Assembly: GCF_005144475.1 (NCBI RefSeq)
Contig: NZ_SWJZ01000008.1
Span: 62,001-126,000 of the forward strand
Reading direction: 5' to 3'
DNA length: 64,000 nucleotides
Origin: Rhodobacter capsulatus
GTDB taxonomy: Bacteria; Pseudomonadota; Alphaproteobacteria; Rhodobacterales; Rhodobacteraceae
Positions 8,032 to 16,878 of this stretch are shown here, one piece after another. The position numbers and the translations under genes were made by a program. The first letter of the stretch is position 1, and the number at the start of each line of letters is the position of its first letter. The notes beneath the pieces are model-generated. The model was not told the DNA's origin, made no database searches, and worked only from the letters and a program-made list of their open reading frames with translations.

Positions 8032-9207
8032 ATGACCGGCATTGTCATTCTTTCGGGCGCACGGACCGCCATCGGCGCGTTCGGCGGCAGCCTTGCGGGC
8101 CTTGCGCCCGTCGATCTGGCCACGATCGCGGCGCGGGCGGCGCTGGACCGCTCGGGCGTCGCGCCTGAACAGATCAATCAGGTGGTGATGGGCCATATCC
8201 TGAACACCGAACCGCGCGACATGTATGTCAGCCGCGTCGCCGCGGTGCAGGCGGGCGTGCCGGTCGAAACGCCCGCGATGAACGTGAACCGGCTCTGCGG
8301 CTCGGGGGTGCAGGCGATCGTCTCGGCGGCACAGGCGCTGATGCTGGGCGAGGGTGATTTCGCCCTGGCGGGTGGCGTCGACGTGATGAGCCGCGCCCCC
8401 TACATCCTGCCCGCCGCCCGCTTCGGGCAAAAGATGGGCGATGCCAGCGTGATCGACATGATGCTGGGGGCGCTCTCGTGCCCCTTCGGCACCGGCCACA
8501 TGGGGGTGACGGCGGAAAACGTCGCCTCCGAATGCGGCATCACGCGGGAGGATCAGGACGCTTTCGCGCTGCAAAGCCAGATCCGCGCCGCGGCGGCGAT
8601 TGCGGCGGGCGCGTTCAAGGAGGAAATCGTGCCCGTCGAGATCGCCACGCGCAAGGGCACGGTGATTTTCGACACCGACGAACACCCCAAAGCGACGACG
8701 CTCGACAAACTCGCCGCGCTGAAGCCCGCCTTCCTCAAGGGCGGTTCGGTCACGGCGGGCAATGCCTCGGGCATCAACGACGGCGCGGCGGCGCTGGTGA
8801 TCGCGCGCGAGGATGCCGCAATGGCGACCGGGCTGAAACCGCTCGCACGCATCCGCGGCTTTGCCACCGCGGGCGTGCGCCCCGAGGTGATGGGCCTTGG
8901 CCCGATCCCGGCGGTGCGGCTTTTGTGCGAAAGGACCGGGCTGAGGGTCACGGATTTTGACGTGATCGAAAGCAACGAGGCTTTCGCGGCGCAGGCTCTC
9001 GCAGTTTCGCGCGCGCTCGATCTCGACCCGGCGCGGGTGAACCCGAACGGCGGCGCCGTCGCGATGGGCCATCCGGTCGGCGCGACGGGGGCAATCCTGA
9101 CGGTGAAGACGCTTTATCACCTGCACAGGACCGGCGGCCGCCTTGGCCTGATCACCATGTGCATCGGTGGCGGCCAGGGGATTGCGCTCGCGATCGAGCG
9201 CCTCTGA
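8032..9207 (+). CDS. Acetyl-CoA acetyltransferase (thiolase)
   Basis: 391 residues, full thiolase length. The nucleophile Cys89 is in NVNRLCGSGVQAI, the His in MGHPVGATGAI near 348 and the second Cys in TMCIGGGQGIA near 378. The enzyme condenses two acetyl-CoA to acetoacetyl-CoA or cleaves longer 3-ketoacyl-CoA. The biosynthetic type is favoured by length and motifs, but no phaB neighbour is present, so a polyhydroxybutyrate role cannot be asserted from context. Start ATG 8032 follows GGAGGGG. The gene is convergent with pbpC across a single 70-base palindromic element. Confidence 0.85.
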   Translation: MTGIVILSGARTAIGAFGGSLAGLAPVDLATIAARAALDRSGVAPEQINQVVMGHILNTEPRDMYVSRVAAVQAGVPVETPAMNVNRLCGSGVQAIVSAAQALMLGEGDFALAGGVDVMSRAPYILPAARFGQKMGDASVIDMMLGALSCPFGTGHMGVTAENVASECGITREDQDAFALQSQIRAAAAIAAGAFKEEIVPVEIATRKGTVIFDTDEHPKATTLDKLAALKPAFLKGGSVTAGNASGINDGAAALVIAREDAAMATGLKPLARIRGFATAGVRPEVMGLGPIPAVRLLCERTGLRVTDFDVIESNEAFAAQALAVSRALDLDPARVNPNGGAVAMGHPVGATGAILTVKTLYHLHRTGGRLGLITMCIGGGQGIALAIERL

Positions 9208-9216
9208 CTTCTGTCG

Positions 9217-9277
9217 CAAGGGCGTATTTGAACCAAGAAGAAACATGCCGCTTCTTCTTGGTCCAAATACGCCCTTG
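9217..9277. repeat. Long palindromic intergenic repeat, copy 1 (bidirectional terminator)
   Basis: Arms 9217-9242 and 9252-9277 are 26 bases each and complementary at 25 of 26 positions, with a 9-base loop. The arm core is GTATTTGNNCCAAGAAGAA. The element fills nearly the whole gap between the convergent thiolase and pbpC stops and abuts the pbpC stop codon. Related copies lie at 29539-29590 and 32111-32161, and single arms at 57248-57268 and, diverged, at 40177-40198. Confidence 0.9.
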
Positions 9278-11332
9278 TCACGGCTTCAGCACGATCTGAC
9301 GCTGGTCGCTGCGCCCCTGCGCATCAAGCACGGTCAGCGACACGAAACCCGGGCCGGTCAACGCCAGCACGGTTTCCCGCGTGCGGCTGCCCACCAGCAG
9401 CGGCGCACCATTCGCCAGCCAGGTGAAGGGCGGCGCGCCGCCGCGCAGCTTCACCGTGAGCCCCTGCCCCGCCATCTCGATCTCGGCGCCTTCGGGCGGG
9501 AAGGTCACTTCCGGGGCCCCCGCAACGACGGTCGCAAAGGCCGCATCACGGGGGCGAAAGCGCTGCAGCGGTTGCGGCAGCCGGGCATTGGGCAGGATCA
9601 GCGTCGCGGGCGGCGGCGGCGGCAGGGGCGCGCGCGACGCGCCGATGCGGTCGAACAGCTCGAACAGCACCGGCGCCGCAAGGTCTCCGCCAAAGGCCCC
9701 AGGAACCGGCGTGCCATCGGCGCGGCCCATCCAGACGCCCGCCACATGGGCGCCGTCGAAGCCCAGCGCCAGCGCATCGCGATGCCCATAGGAGGTCCCG
9801 GTCTTGAAGGCGATCCGGTTCGGCGCGGCGCCGGGCGGCGGCGGAATGCGCGACAGGATATCGCTCACCTGCCAGGCAGCGACCGGTCCGAAAAGTGCGC
9901 CGTCACGCGGACCGGCCTTGCCCGCCTCGGCCGAAAGCCGCAAGGGACGGCCCAGCCGCGCCAGCGCCGCATAGGTCTGCACCAGATCCTGCAAGCTGAT
10001 GCCAAGCCCGCCCAGGCTGACCGCCAGACCGGGCGGCGCGTCATTCGGCAGCAGCACCCTGGCCCCGGCCTTGCGCAGCGCGGAAAGCAGCCGGTCCGGC
10101 CCCAAGGCTTCGGTCAGGCTGACGACGGGAATGTTGAGCGACAGCGACAAGGCCTGCCGCACCGGCACGGTGCCGCGAAAGCTGCGGTCGAAATTCTGCG
10201 GCCGCCACGGGCCGAAAGCCACCGGGCGATCCTCGATCAGGGTTTCGGGATGGGCCAGACCGTCGTCGAAGGCCAGCGCATAGACGAAGGGTTTCAGCGT
10301 CGATCCGGGCGAACGCGGCGCCTGCGTCAGATCGACGAAGCCCGCCCGTTTCGCATCGGTCCAGGCCGCGCCGCCGACCGAGGCGAGGATCTCGCCCGTC
10401 CGGTGATCGGCCACCAGAAGAGCCACCGAGACCTGCCCGGCCTGCCCGGCCACCGCCCGGCCCGCCAGCGCCTCGGCCGCGCGTTGCAGACCGGGATCGA
10501 TCGTCGTCTCGATCCGGGCGCCACGCGGCGCGGCGGCGAACAGCCGTTCGGTCAGATGCGGGGCGAGCGCGGGAAAATCCCGCCGCCGGGTCGGGATCGG
10601 CTCGGCCTTGGCGGCCTTTGCCGCGTCTGCGTCGAGCGCGCCTTCGGCCGCAAGACGATCCAGAACCCGGTCCCGCGCCGCCTTGGCGGCTTTCGGAAAC
10701 CGGTCCGGGCGGCGGCTTTCCGGCGATTGCGGCAGGGCGATCAGCAGCGCCGCCTCGGCGGGGGACAGCCGCCGCGGTTCCTTGCCGAACCACGCGAGGG
10801 AGGCCGCCCGGACGCCTTCGACATTGCCGCCAAAGGGCGCCAATCGCAGATACAAATCAAGGATCTGCGGTTTCGTCAGATGCCGTTCCAGCGCCAGCGC
10901 CAGCCGCGCCTGCCGCAGCTTGCCATCCAGTCGGCCGGTCGAGCCTTCCTCCAGCAGTCGCGCCACCTGCATCGTCAGCGTCGAGGCCCCGGACACCACC
11001 TGCCCGTTCCAAAGCATCTGCGCCCCGGCCCGCAGCACGGCGACGCCATCGACGCCGGGATGGCGGTAAAACCGGCCGTCCTCATAGGAGACCAGCGCGG
11101 TCAGATAGGCCGGATCGACCGGACCGGGCGCCAGGCGCCAGCGGCCATCGGCGACCGGAAAGGCGCGCAGGATGGTGCCGTCACGGGCCAGAACCTCGGT
11201 GCCGACATCAACGCCCAGGGGCGGCAGCGGCACCGTCGCAATCCAGCGATCCAGCCCGTCGCGCAGGCCCGCCACCGACAGCAGAACAAGGGCGGCGGCG
11301 AAAATCCCCGCCGCCCGCAGGCGCGGTGTCAT
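9278..11332 (-). CDS. pbpC: Penicillin-binding protein 1C (transglycosylase/transpeptidase)
   Basis: 684 residues. An N-terminal membrane anchor (about 5-22) is followed by the glycosyltransferase domain, with the catalytic Glu in SYEDGRFYRHPGVD near 90 and QVARLLEEGSTGRLDGKLRQ. The transpeptidase domain has SPGSTLKPFVY (nucleophile Ser) and the KTGTS motif. The C-terminal ~90 residues, from PEVTFPPEGAEIEM, form the BiPBP_C domain typical of PBP1C. It polymerises and crosslinks peptidoglycan on the outer face of the inner membrane. Start ATG 11332 overlaps the stop of the alpha-2-macroglobulin gene by ATGA, so the two are coupled, a classic pairing. Confidence 0.93.
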   Translation of the reverse strand: MTPRLRAAGIFAAALVLLSVAGLRDGLDRWIATVPLPPLGVDVGTEVLARDGTILRAFPVADGRWRLAPGPVDPAYLTALVSYEDGRFYRHPGVDGVAVLRAGAQMLWNGQVVSGASTLTMQVARLLEEGSTGRLDGKLRQARLALALERHLTKPQILDLYLRLAPFGGNVEGVRAASLAWFGKEPRRLSPAEAALLIALPQSPESRRPDRFPKAAKAARDRVLDRLAAEGALDADAAKAAKAEPIPTRRRDFPALAPHLTERLFAAAPRGARIETTIDPGLQRAAEALAGRAVAGQAGQVSVALLVADHRTGEILASVGGAAWTDAKRAGFVDLTQAPRSPGSTLKPFVYALAFDDGLAHPETLIEDRPVAFGPWRPQNFDRSFRGTVPVRQALSLSLNIPVVSLTEALGPDRLLSALRKAGARVLLPNDAPPGLAVSLGGLGISLQDLVQTYAALARLGRPLRLSAEAGKAGPRDGALFGPVAAWQVSDILSRIPPPPGAAPNRIAFKTGTSYGHRDALALGFDGAHVAGVWMGRADGTPVPGAFGGDLAAPVLFELFDRIGASRAPLPPPPPATLILPNARLPQPLQRFRPRDAAFATVVAGAPEVTFPPEGAEIEMAGQGLTVKLRGGAPPFTWLANGAPLLVGSRTRETVLALTGPGFVSLTVLDAQGRSDQRQIVLKP

Positions 11333-14300
11333 TCCACCGTCACCACCCCGGTTTCGCCATGCGCCCGCATCTCGGGGCGATACATGTCTTCGACCGAGGC
11401 CGCGGGATGCACGAACGTCCCCGGGCTGACGGCGCGCACGACATAGGCCAGCCGGAACGGTTGATCGCTTTGCCAATCCAGCGCAGCAAGGAACCGATCC
11501 TGCCGGAACTCGGTCGTCAGCGGATTTTCCTCGACCGAAAGCCAGTCGAGCGCCGCCAGATCGCCCGCACGGATCAGGTTCGGGTTGTCGATCTCGAAGC
11601 CCGCGGGCAAGGGATCGTTGACCATCAGCCGCGCTTCCTGACGGCCAAGCGGCTTGATTTCCAGCACCGTCACCAGCCGCGTGCCCTGTGCAACCTTCGT
11701 GGCATCGACCTCCTCGCCCTCCAGCGTGTAGTAGCTGCGCGCAATCGCCCAGCCCTTGCCACCGGCCTTTTCCGCCACTTCGGGCACGCCCACCGTGGTC
11801 AGGGTCAGGGTCTGCGGGGTTTCCCCGGTGTTGGCGATCGAAAGCGACCGCCCGGCGGTCTCGGCGTCGATCACCTTGACCAGCGGCCCGGTCACCGCCG
11901 CGCCATCGACGGTCAGATTTTCCGCCCCGGGCCGGTCGATCTGCGCATGGGCGGCGAGAAGCGTCCAGCTCGCCTCCTGCGTCGACAAGGGCGTGCGGCC
12001 CAGACGCGCGATCACCGATTGGCCCACCGTCTGGGCGTTCACCGCGGTCGAGCCCGCTTCGGACGCCAAGGCCAGCACCGCCGCCGCATCGCGCAGGTCG
12101 GTGCCATAATCATCGCGCCAGACCGGCTTTTCATCGCCCAAGGCCGAGACCGATTTCGCCGCCCGGGCAAACATCGCATCGGCCCGGGTCTGATCGCCAT
12201 AAGAGGCCAGCGCCGCCCCCAGTTGCGCCATCGCGAGGGGCGTCGCGAAATCGTCGCCCTTCACATCGGCGAAATAGCGCAGATCGCCGATCGAGGCCGC
12301 GCCTTCCCGCGCCAGCACCATCAGCTGATAGGCCAGAACCCGGCCGCCGCCATTGCTGCTGCGGTCGAAATCGGGCGCGTAATTCACCTGATTGCGCAGG
12401 TTGTCCAGCGCGTTGCGGAAGGCCATGTCCGGCACCGCATGCCCGGCCTTGCGGGCGCGGCTGAGAAAATCGGTGACATAGGCATCGAGCCAGCCATCGC
12501 CCGACATCGGCCCCCAAAGCCCGAAGGCCCCGGTGGAATCCTGATTGGTCAGCACCTTGGAAATCGCCACTTCGATGCGCGCGTCGATATCCTTGGGCGT
12601 GCCCAGCTCCATCGCCTCGGCCACCGAGGAGAGATAGAGCAGCGGCAGCGCGGTCGAGGTGATCTGCTCGGTGCAGCCATAGGGGTATTGGTCGAGCGCC
12701 TGCAAAAGCGCCGGGGTGTCAAAGCGGGCGATCGGCCCCGCCGCCAAGGTCGCCCGCGCCGATCCGGGCAGGAAGCCCGCAAAGACATTGGCGTCGAAGG
12801 TGAAGCTCTTGCCTGCGGCCAGATCGAAGCGCGATTGCCGCGCCACTTCGGGGCTGTTGTCCTGCACCGGGATTTTCAGCACCTTTTCCAGCAACTTGCC
12901 ATCGGGCGTGGTCAGCGCCACCCGGATCTCCTGCACGCCTTCGGCTTTCGGCGCGGTCACCGGCACGGCGATTTCCGCCTTGCCAAGATCGGCCAGATCC
13001 AGCCCCGAGGGACGATCCCCCAGCACCAGCCCCGCCGAGGTCACATCAAGCCCCATCCGCCCCGAAGGCCCGGTGGCATGGACGATTTCCAGCAGCAACC
13101 GCGAGCTGTCGCCGGGCGCCAGGAACCGCGGCACCGAGGCCGTCACCACCACCGGATCGCGCACCAGAACGTCCGAAGAGGCCTGCCCGACGCCGGTCTT
13201 CGACCAGACCACCGCGGAAAGCCGCACCGTGCCGTTGAAGGCGGGCATGTCGAAACTGGTGCGGATCACGCCATCTTCATCTGCCGTCAGCGCGCCCGAG
13301 AAATAAGCCACCAGCTCTTCCGTGGGCGGCGGCGCCTGAAGCGACATGTCCCGCCCGGCATCGCCGCCGGAACGGATCACCCCCATCTCGCCGCTGCGGC
13401 CATCGATCAGCCGCCCGTACACGTCGCGCAGCCCGACGCCCAGCCGCCGCTGGCCAAAGTAATGCGCCGCAGGATCGGGCGCCTTGAACCCGGTCAGGTT
13501 CAGAATACCCAGATCCACCGCCGCAATCGTCGCGTAAACGGTCTCGCCTTTCTTCACGCCCGCGACCTTCAGCGCCACCGGAAGCGCCGCGCGCGGATCG
13601 GAAGCGGCAGGCACGTCGAAGGCCGCCTTCAGCGCCCGTTCGCCCGGATCGACCGTGGCATAGGCCAGACCCATCGCCCGGTTCGGGGCCCGGTTCGGGG
13701 CCTCCTCGGCGAGCGGCCGCAGCACGGAGGCCGTCACATAGGCCCCCGCCCCCCATTCCTGCGTCACCGGCAGGTCAATGCTGTTTTCCCCGGCCTCGAC
13801 CTCGACCGATTGCAGCGCCACCACCCGGTTCGACAGGACCGAAACCAGCGCCACCCCCCGGGCCGGGGCGACGATGCGCAGATGCGCGGTGTCGCCCAGC
13901 GCATAGGCGGGCTTGTCGAGCGCCAGTTGCAGCCGGTCCGGGCTGGCCAGAACATCGGCGGGCGCATACCAGCCCGCGTCGAAACTCGTGCTGGCCGCAA
14001 TCGCGCCGCTGTCATCCTCGACGACAAGCTCGTATTGGCCCCAATCGACCTTGGTCGAGATCTTCAGCGGTTCGGCCGCAGTCAGATCGCCCTTGCCCTC
14101 GGCCACGCGGGACCGCCGGGTGATCGGCTCCCAGTTCCAATAGCCATCGACCGCATACCACTGATAGGTGGTCTCGATCTTGTTCACCACCCAATGCAGT
14201 GCCATCGGCACCGGCTGCAGATCCGGCCCCAGGGTCGTGACCTCGAACCCGGCCTCTGCGCCTTCGGGCACGGCGCCCTCGGCGAATTGCGGCTTGATCC

Positions 14301-16773
14301 CCAGAACCGGCGCCGCGGGCATCACCAGACGCTTGATCTCGCGGCTGATCGGACGGCCCGAGCCTTCGCGGACTTCCACCGCAAAGGTCGCCTCCAGCGG
14401 CCGGTCGGCGGTCAGCGCCGCCTCGGGCAGGGCAACGGCGATCTCGGCCGCGCCGGTCTCGTCGGTCTCGCCCGCTTCCAGACTGTCGTAGATCGTTTCA
14501 AACGGCGTGTCGTGACGGCCGAAGACATAGCCCGCAAAGCCCGGCACCGCCTCGGCGGTGCGCAGCGCGAAGCTGCCCTCGGTGCCCAGCCCGGCCCCCG
14601 GGGCGCCGAAGAGATAGCGTGCCTCAAGCCCGATCAGCGGCATGTCATCCCCGGCCAGAACGCCCTCGGGCAGGGTCAGGGTGGCATCGATCCGTTCGGG
14701 CAGAAAGTCCTCGACCAGGACTTTGCCCGAAGCCAGCGGCTCGCCCTTGGGATCGGCGAAGATATCGAGCCGCCAGGTGCCGCGCGGCGCCTGCGCCCCG
14801 ATCGGCAGGGCGATCGTGTGCCCGCCTGCGCCCGCATCCTCGGTCAGGGCGCGGGAATATTCGACGCCATCGGGCCGCAGCAGAACGGCGGTCAGCGGCA
14901 GCCCGTCGATCGCCTGCGTGCTGGCATCGCGCGCCAGCACCGTCGCATGCACCGTCTCGCCCGCGCGATAGGCGCCGCGGTCGGTGGTCAGGAAAACGTC
15001 AATCGCAGGCGCGGGGGGCATGCCCTCGACGCCACGGTCGGACAGATCGAATTCCGCATCGGTGAGCGACAGATAGGCCAGATCCTCGCCGCGGCTGACC
15101 GCGATCAGCGCCGGGGCAGAATTGTCCTTGCCCGCCGCCTGCGCGGGGGCGAAATGCACCACGCCTTCGGCATCGGTCGTGGCCGTCGCGATCACCGCAT
15201 TGGCCTTCGACACCAGCTGCACCTCGGCGCCCGCAACCGCGGCCGCATCCGAAAGGCCGCGCACCGCAACGGTCAGCCCGTCGGCGCCCGAATAGCTGGT
15301 CAGCCCCAGATCCGAGATCATGAACCACTGCGCCGCGGGCGGCTTCTCATAGGGATCGGCCCCCGGAACCGCCGCCACCAGCACGTAGATCCCCGCCCCC
15401 AGCGGCCCGGTCACGTCTTGCACCGGCAGACGGGTGGTCATGTCGCGGTTGACCTCCATCTTCACCTCGGCGCTGCCGTGCCATACCTCTTCGGCATATT
15501 GGTTGTTGAAATAATCGACCGACCAGCTGTCCATCGAGCGGGCAAAGTAATCCTCGCGCATCGCCGCGACGAGGTTGCGGTCCGACACCCGCAGGATCTT
15601 CAGATCCAGCCCCTTGAGGTTCACCGTCTGCACCGGCACGCCACTGTCGGCGCCGCGCGGCAGGATATAGGACCGGCCGGGGAAGCTGACCGAGGGCGCC
15701 CGGTCGCGCACATAGGCGGTGATCGTGACATCCTTGCCCAGCGTCTCGCCCGTTGCGGCGGGCAGGCCCTTGCGGAAGGTCAGCGCGTAACGGCTGCCGT
15801 GTTTCACCCCGCCGACGCAGATCTGGTTCGCCTCGGCCTCGACCGAAAGCCCGGTCTCGGGCAGCTGCACGAAGGGCGCGTAATCGACCCCGGTCTTCAC
15901 CAGATCGGCGTTGAAATTCGCACAGATCCGGGGCGTTGCGCTGTCCGCCTCGACCGCGTGATCGGCGATGCGGAAACCGTATTTGCCCTCGGCATCACTC
16001 AGCGCGGCGGCAATGTCCTCACGCACCGACAGCGTCGCCGCCAGCCGCAGCGCCGCCAGCGCTTCCCGGGTCCGGTCGGCCTTTTCCAGCGCCCGCGCCA
16101 GAACGAAGAGCGCCTCGGCCTGACCGGCGGGCTTGGCGGCGCGCAGATAGCCGTTCACCGCCGCCGAGACCGAGCGGCCGACCGCCTCGGCCTCCTTCAG
16201 CCGCAGCCCCAGCGCCGCATAATCCGTCCATTGATCCGCGGCGTCGGACAGGACGATCATCGCCCCCTCCAAGGCCTGCGCCCGCGCCCAGTTCGCCTCT
16301 GCCCGGGCCTGTTTCAGCCCGGTGGCCAGCTCCTCGGGGCGGGTGAAATTCGTCAGATGCAGCCGCCCCATCGACGCGGCAAGCGCCGTCGCCTCGGACA
16401 GGCTGCCCTCGGACAGGAAATCAAGATCGGCGGCCCGGGTCTGCGCCCGCGCCTCGGCGCCCTTGTTCGCCGCCACCACCACGCCCGAAAACGCGCCCTG
16501 ATAGGGCGTCATCGCCGTCACCCCGGCTTTCGGGAAACAGGCATTGCTGCGGGCATTGAAGGTCACCGCCTCACAGGCCGAATCGGACAGGCAGGCGGCC
16601 TCGCAGGCCTCCAGCGTGGTGTCGAAAATCTGTTTCAGATCCCGGCCCGAAAGGTCCATCCCCTCGGCGATCGACAACCGTCGTTCGGGGACGAGCGGGA
16701 CCTCCTGCGCCACCGCAGGGCCGATACTGCAAATCACTGCACAGAAGGAAAGAAAGACCGAGGACAGACGCAT
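11329..16773 (-). CDS. Bacterial alpha-2-macroglobulin (YfhM-like) with N-terminal PAN domain
   Basis: 1814 residues. A cleavable signal peptide ends near AVAQ; there is no lipobox Cys, so it is probably periplasmic rather than lipidated. A Cys-rich PAN/Apple-like segment follows (about 35-90, FDTTLEACEAACLSDSACEA). Tandem macroglobulin domains lead to the thioester motif YGCTEQITS near residue 1366, with Cys and Gln intact. The family traps proteases covalently through the thioester and is thought to guard the envelope when PBP1C repairs the wall. The ATG at 16773 has GGAGG upstream. A 12-base tandem duplication gives APNRAPNR near 1030. pbpC follows with a 4-base overlap. Confidence 0.93.
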   Translation of the reverse strand: MRLSSVFLSFCAVICSIGPAVAQEVPLVPERRLSIAEGMDLSGRDLKQIFDTTLEACEAACLSDSACEAVTFNARSNACFPKAGVTAMTPYQGAFSGVVVAANKGAEARAQTRAADLDFLSEGSLSEATALAASMGRLHLTNFTRPEELATGLKQARAEANWARAQALEGAMIVLSDAADQWTDYAALGLRLKEAEAVGRSVSAAVNGYLRAAKPAGQAEALFVLARALEKADRTREALAALRLAATLSVREDIAAALSDAEGKYGFRIADHAVEADSATPRICANFNADLVKTGVDYAPFVQLPETGLSVEAEANQICVGGVKHGSRYALTFRKGLPAATGETLGKDVTITAYVRDRAPSVSFPGRSYILPRGADSGVPVQTVNLKGLDLKILRVSDRNLVAAMREDYFARSMDSWSVDYFNNQYAEEVWHGSAEVKMEVNRDMTTRLPVQDVTGPLGAGIYVLVAAVPGADPYEKPPAAQWFMISDLGLTSYSGADGLTVAVRGLSDAAAVAGAEVQLVSKANAVIATATTDAEGVVHFAPAQAAGKDNSAPALIAVSRGEDLAYLSLTDAEFDLSDRGVEGMPPAPAIDVFLTTDRGAYRAGETVHATVLARDASTQAIDGLPLTAVLLRPDGVEYSRALTEDAGAGGHTIALPIGAQAPRGTWRLDIFADPKGEPLASGKVLVEDFLPERIDATLTLPEGVLAGDDMPLIGLEARYLFGAPGAGLGTEGSFALRTAEAVPGFAGYVFGRHDTPFETIYDSLEAGETDETGAAEIAVALPEAALTADRPLEATFAVEVREGSGRPISREIKRLVMPAAPVLGIKPQFAEGAVPEGAEAGFEVTTLGPDLQPVPMALHWVVNKIETTYQWYAVDGYWNWEPITRRSRVAEGKGDLTAAEPLKISTKVDWGQYELVVEDDSGAIAASTSFDAGWYAPADVLASPDRLQLALDKPAYALGDTAHLRIVAPARGVALVSVLSNRVVALQSVEVEAGENSIDLPVTQEWGAGAYVTASVLRPLAEEAPNRAPNRAMGLAYATVDPGERALKAAFDVPAASDPRAALPVALKVAGVKKGETVYATIAAVDLGILNLTGFKAPDPAAHYFGQRRLGVGLRDVYGRLIDGRSGEMGVIRSGGDAGRDMSLQAPPPTEELVAYFSGALTADEDGVIRTSFDMPAFNGTVRLSAVVWSKTGVGQASSDVLVRDPVVVTASVPRFLAPGDSSRLLLEIVHATGPSGRMGLDVTSAGLVLGDRPSGLDLADLGKAEIAVPVTAPKAEGVQEIRVALTTPDGKLLEKVLKIPVQDNSPEVARQSRFDLAAGKSFTFDANVFAGFLPGSARATLAAGPIARFDTPALLQALDQYPYGCTEQITSTALPLLYLSSVAEAMELGTPKDIDARIEVAISKVLTNQDSTGAFGLWGPMSGDGWLDAYVTDFLSRARKAGHAVPDMAFRNALDNLRNQVNYAPDFDRSSNGGGRVLAYQLMVLAREGAASIGDLRYFADVKGDDFATPLAMAQLGAALASYGDQTRADAMFARAAKSVSALGDEKPVWRDDYGTDLRDAAAVLALASEAGSTAVNAQTVGQSVIARLGRTPLSTQEASWTLLAAHAQIDRPGAENLTVDGAAVTGPLVKVIDAETAGRSLSIANTGETPQTLTLTTVGVPEVAEKAGGKGWAIARSYYTLEGEEVDATKVAQGTRLVTVLEIKPLGRQEARLMVNDPLPAGFEIDNPNLIRAGDLAALDWLSVEENPLTTEFRQDRFLAALDWQSDQPFRLAYVVRAVSPGTFVHPAASVEDMYRPEMRAHGETGVVTVE

Positions 16774-16878
16774 GGAAACCTCCGGGCTGAATGCGCGGAT
16801 GCTCTCATGCGGCGGGGTTTCGTTCAACAACGAAGCGGCGGGTTAAAGCTGTTAAGCAGATTTTCACCCAAGACTGGC

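Noticed and set aside
5370-8177. 935-codon minus-strand open frame across serA and the phosphatase
   Set aside because: It is antisense to two well-supported genes, rich in His/Arg/Gly/Gln as shadows are, and matches no family.
13679-13704. Short tandem repeat in the macroglobulin gene (and a similar one in nagA near 2107-2136)
   Set aside because: Only two units each, in frame, giving APNRAPNR and PASDLPASDF; ordinary slippage duplications.
10618-16878. Very long plus-strand open frame running into the histidine kinase
   Set aside because: It is antisense to pbpC and the macroglobulin gene; low-complexity Arg/Pro/His composition. Only the part from 16879 is a gene.
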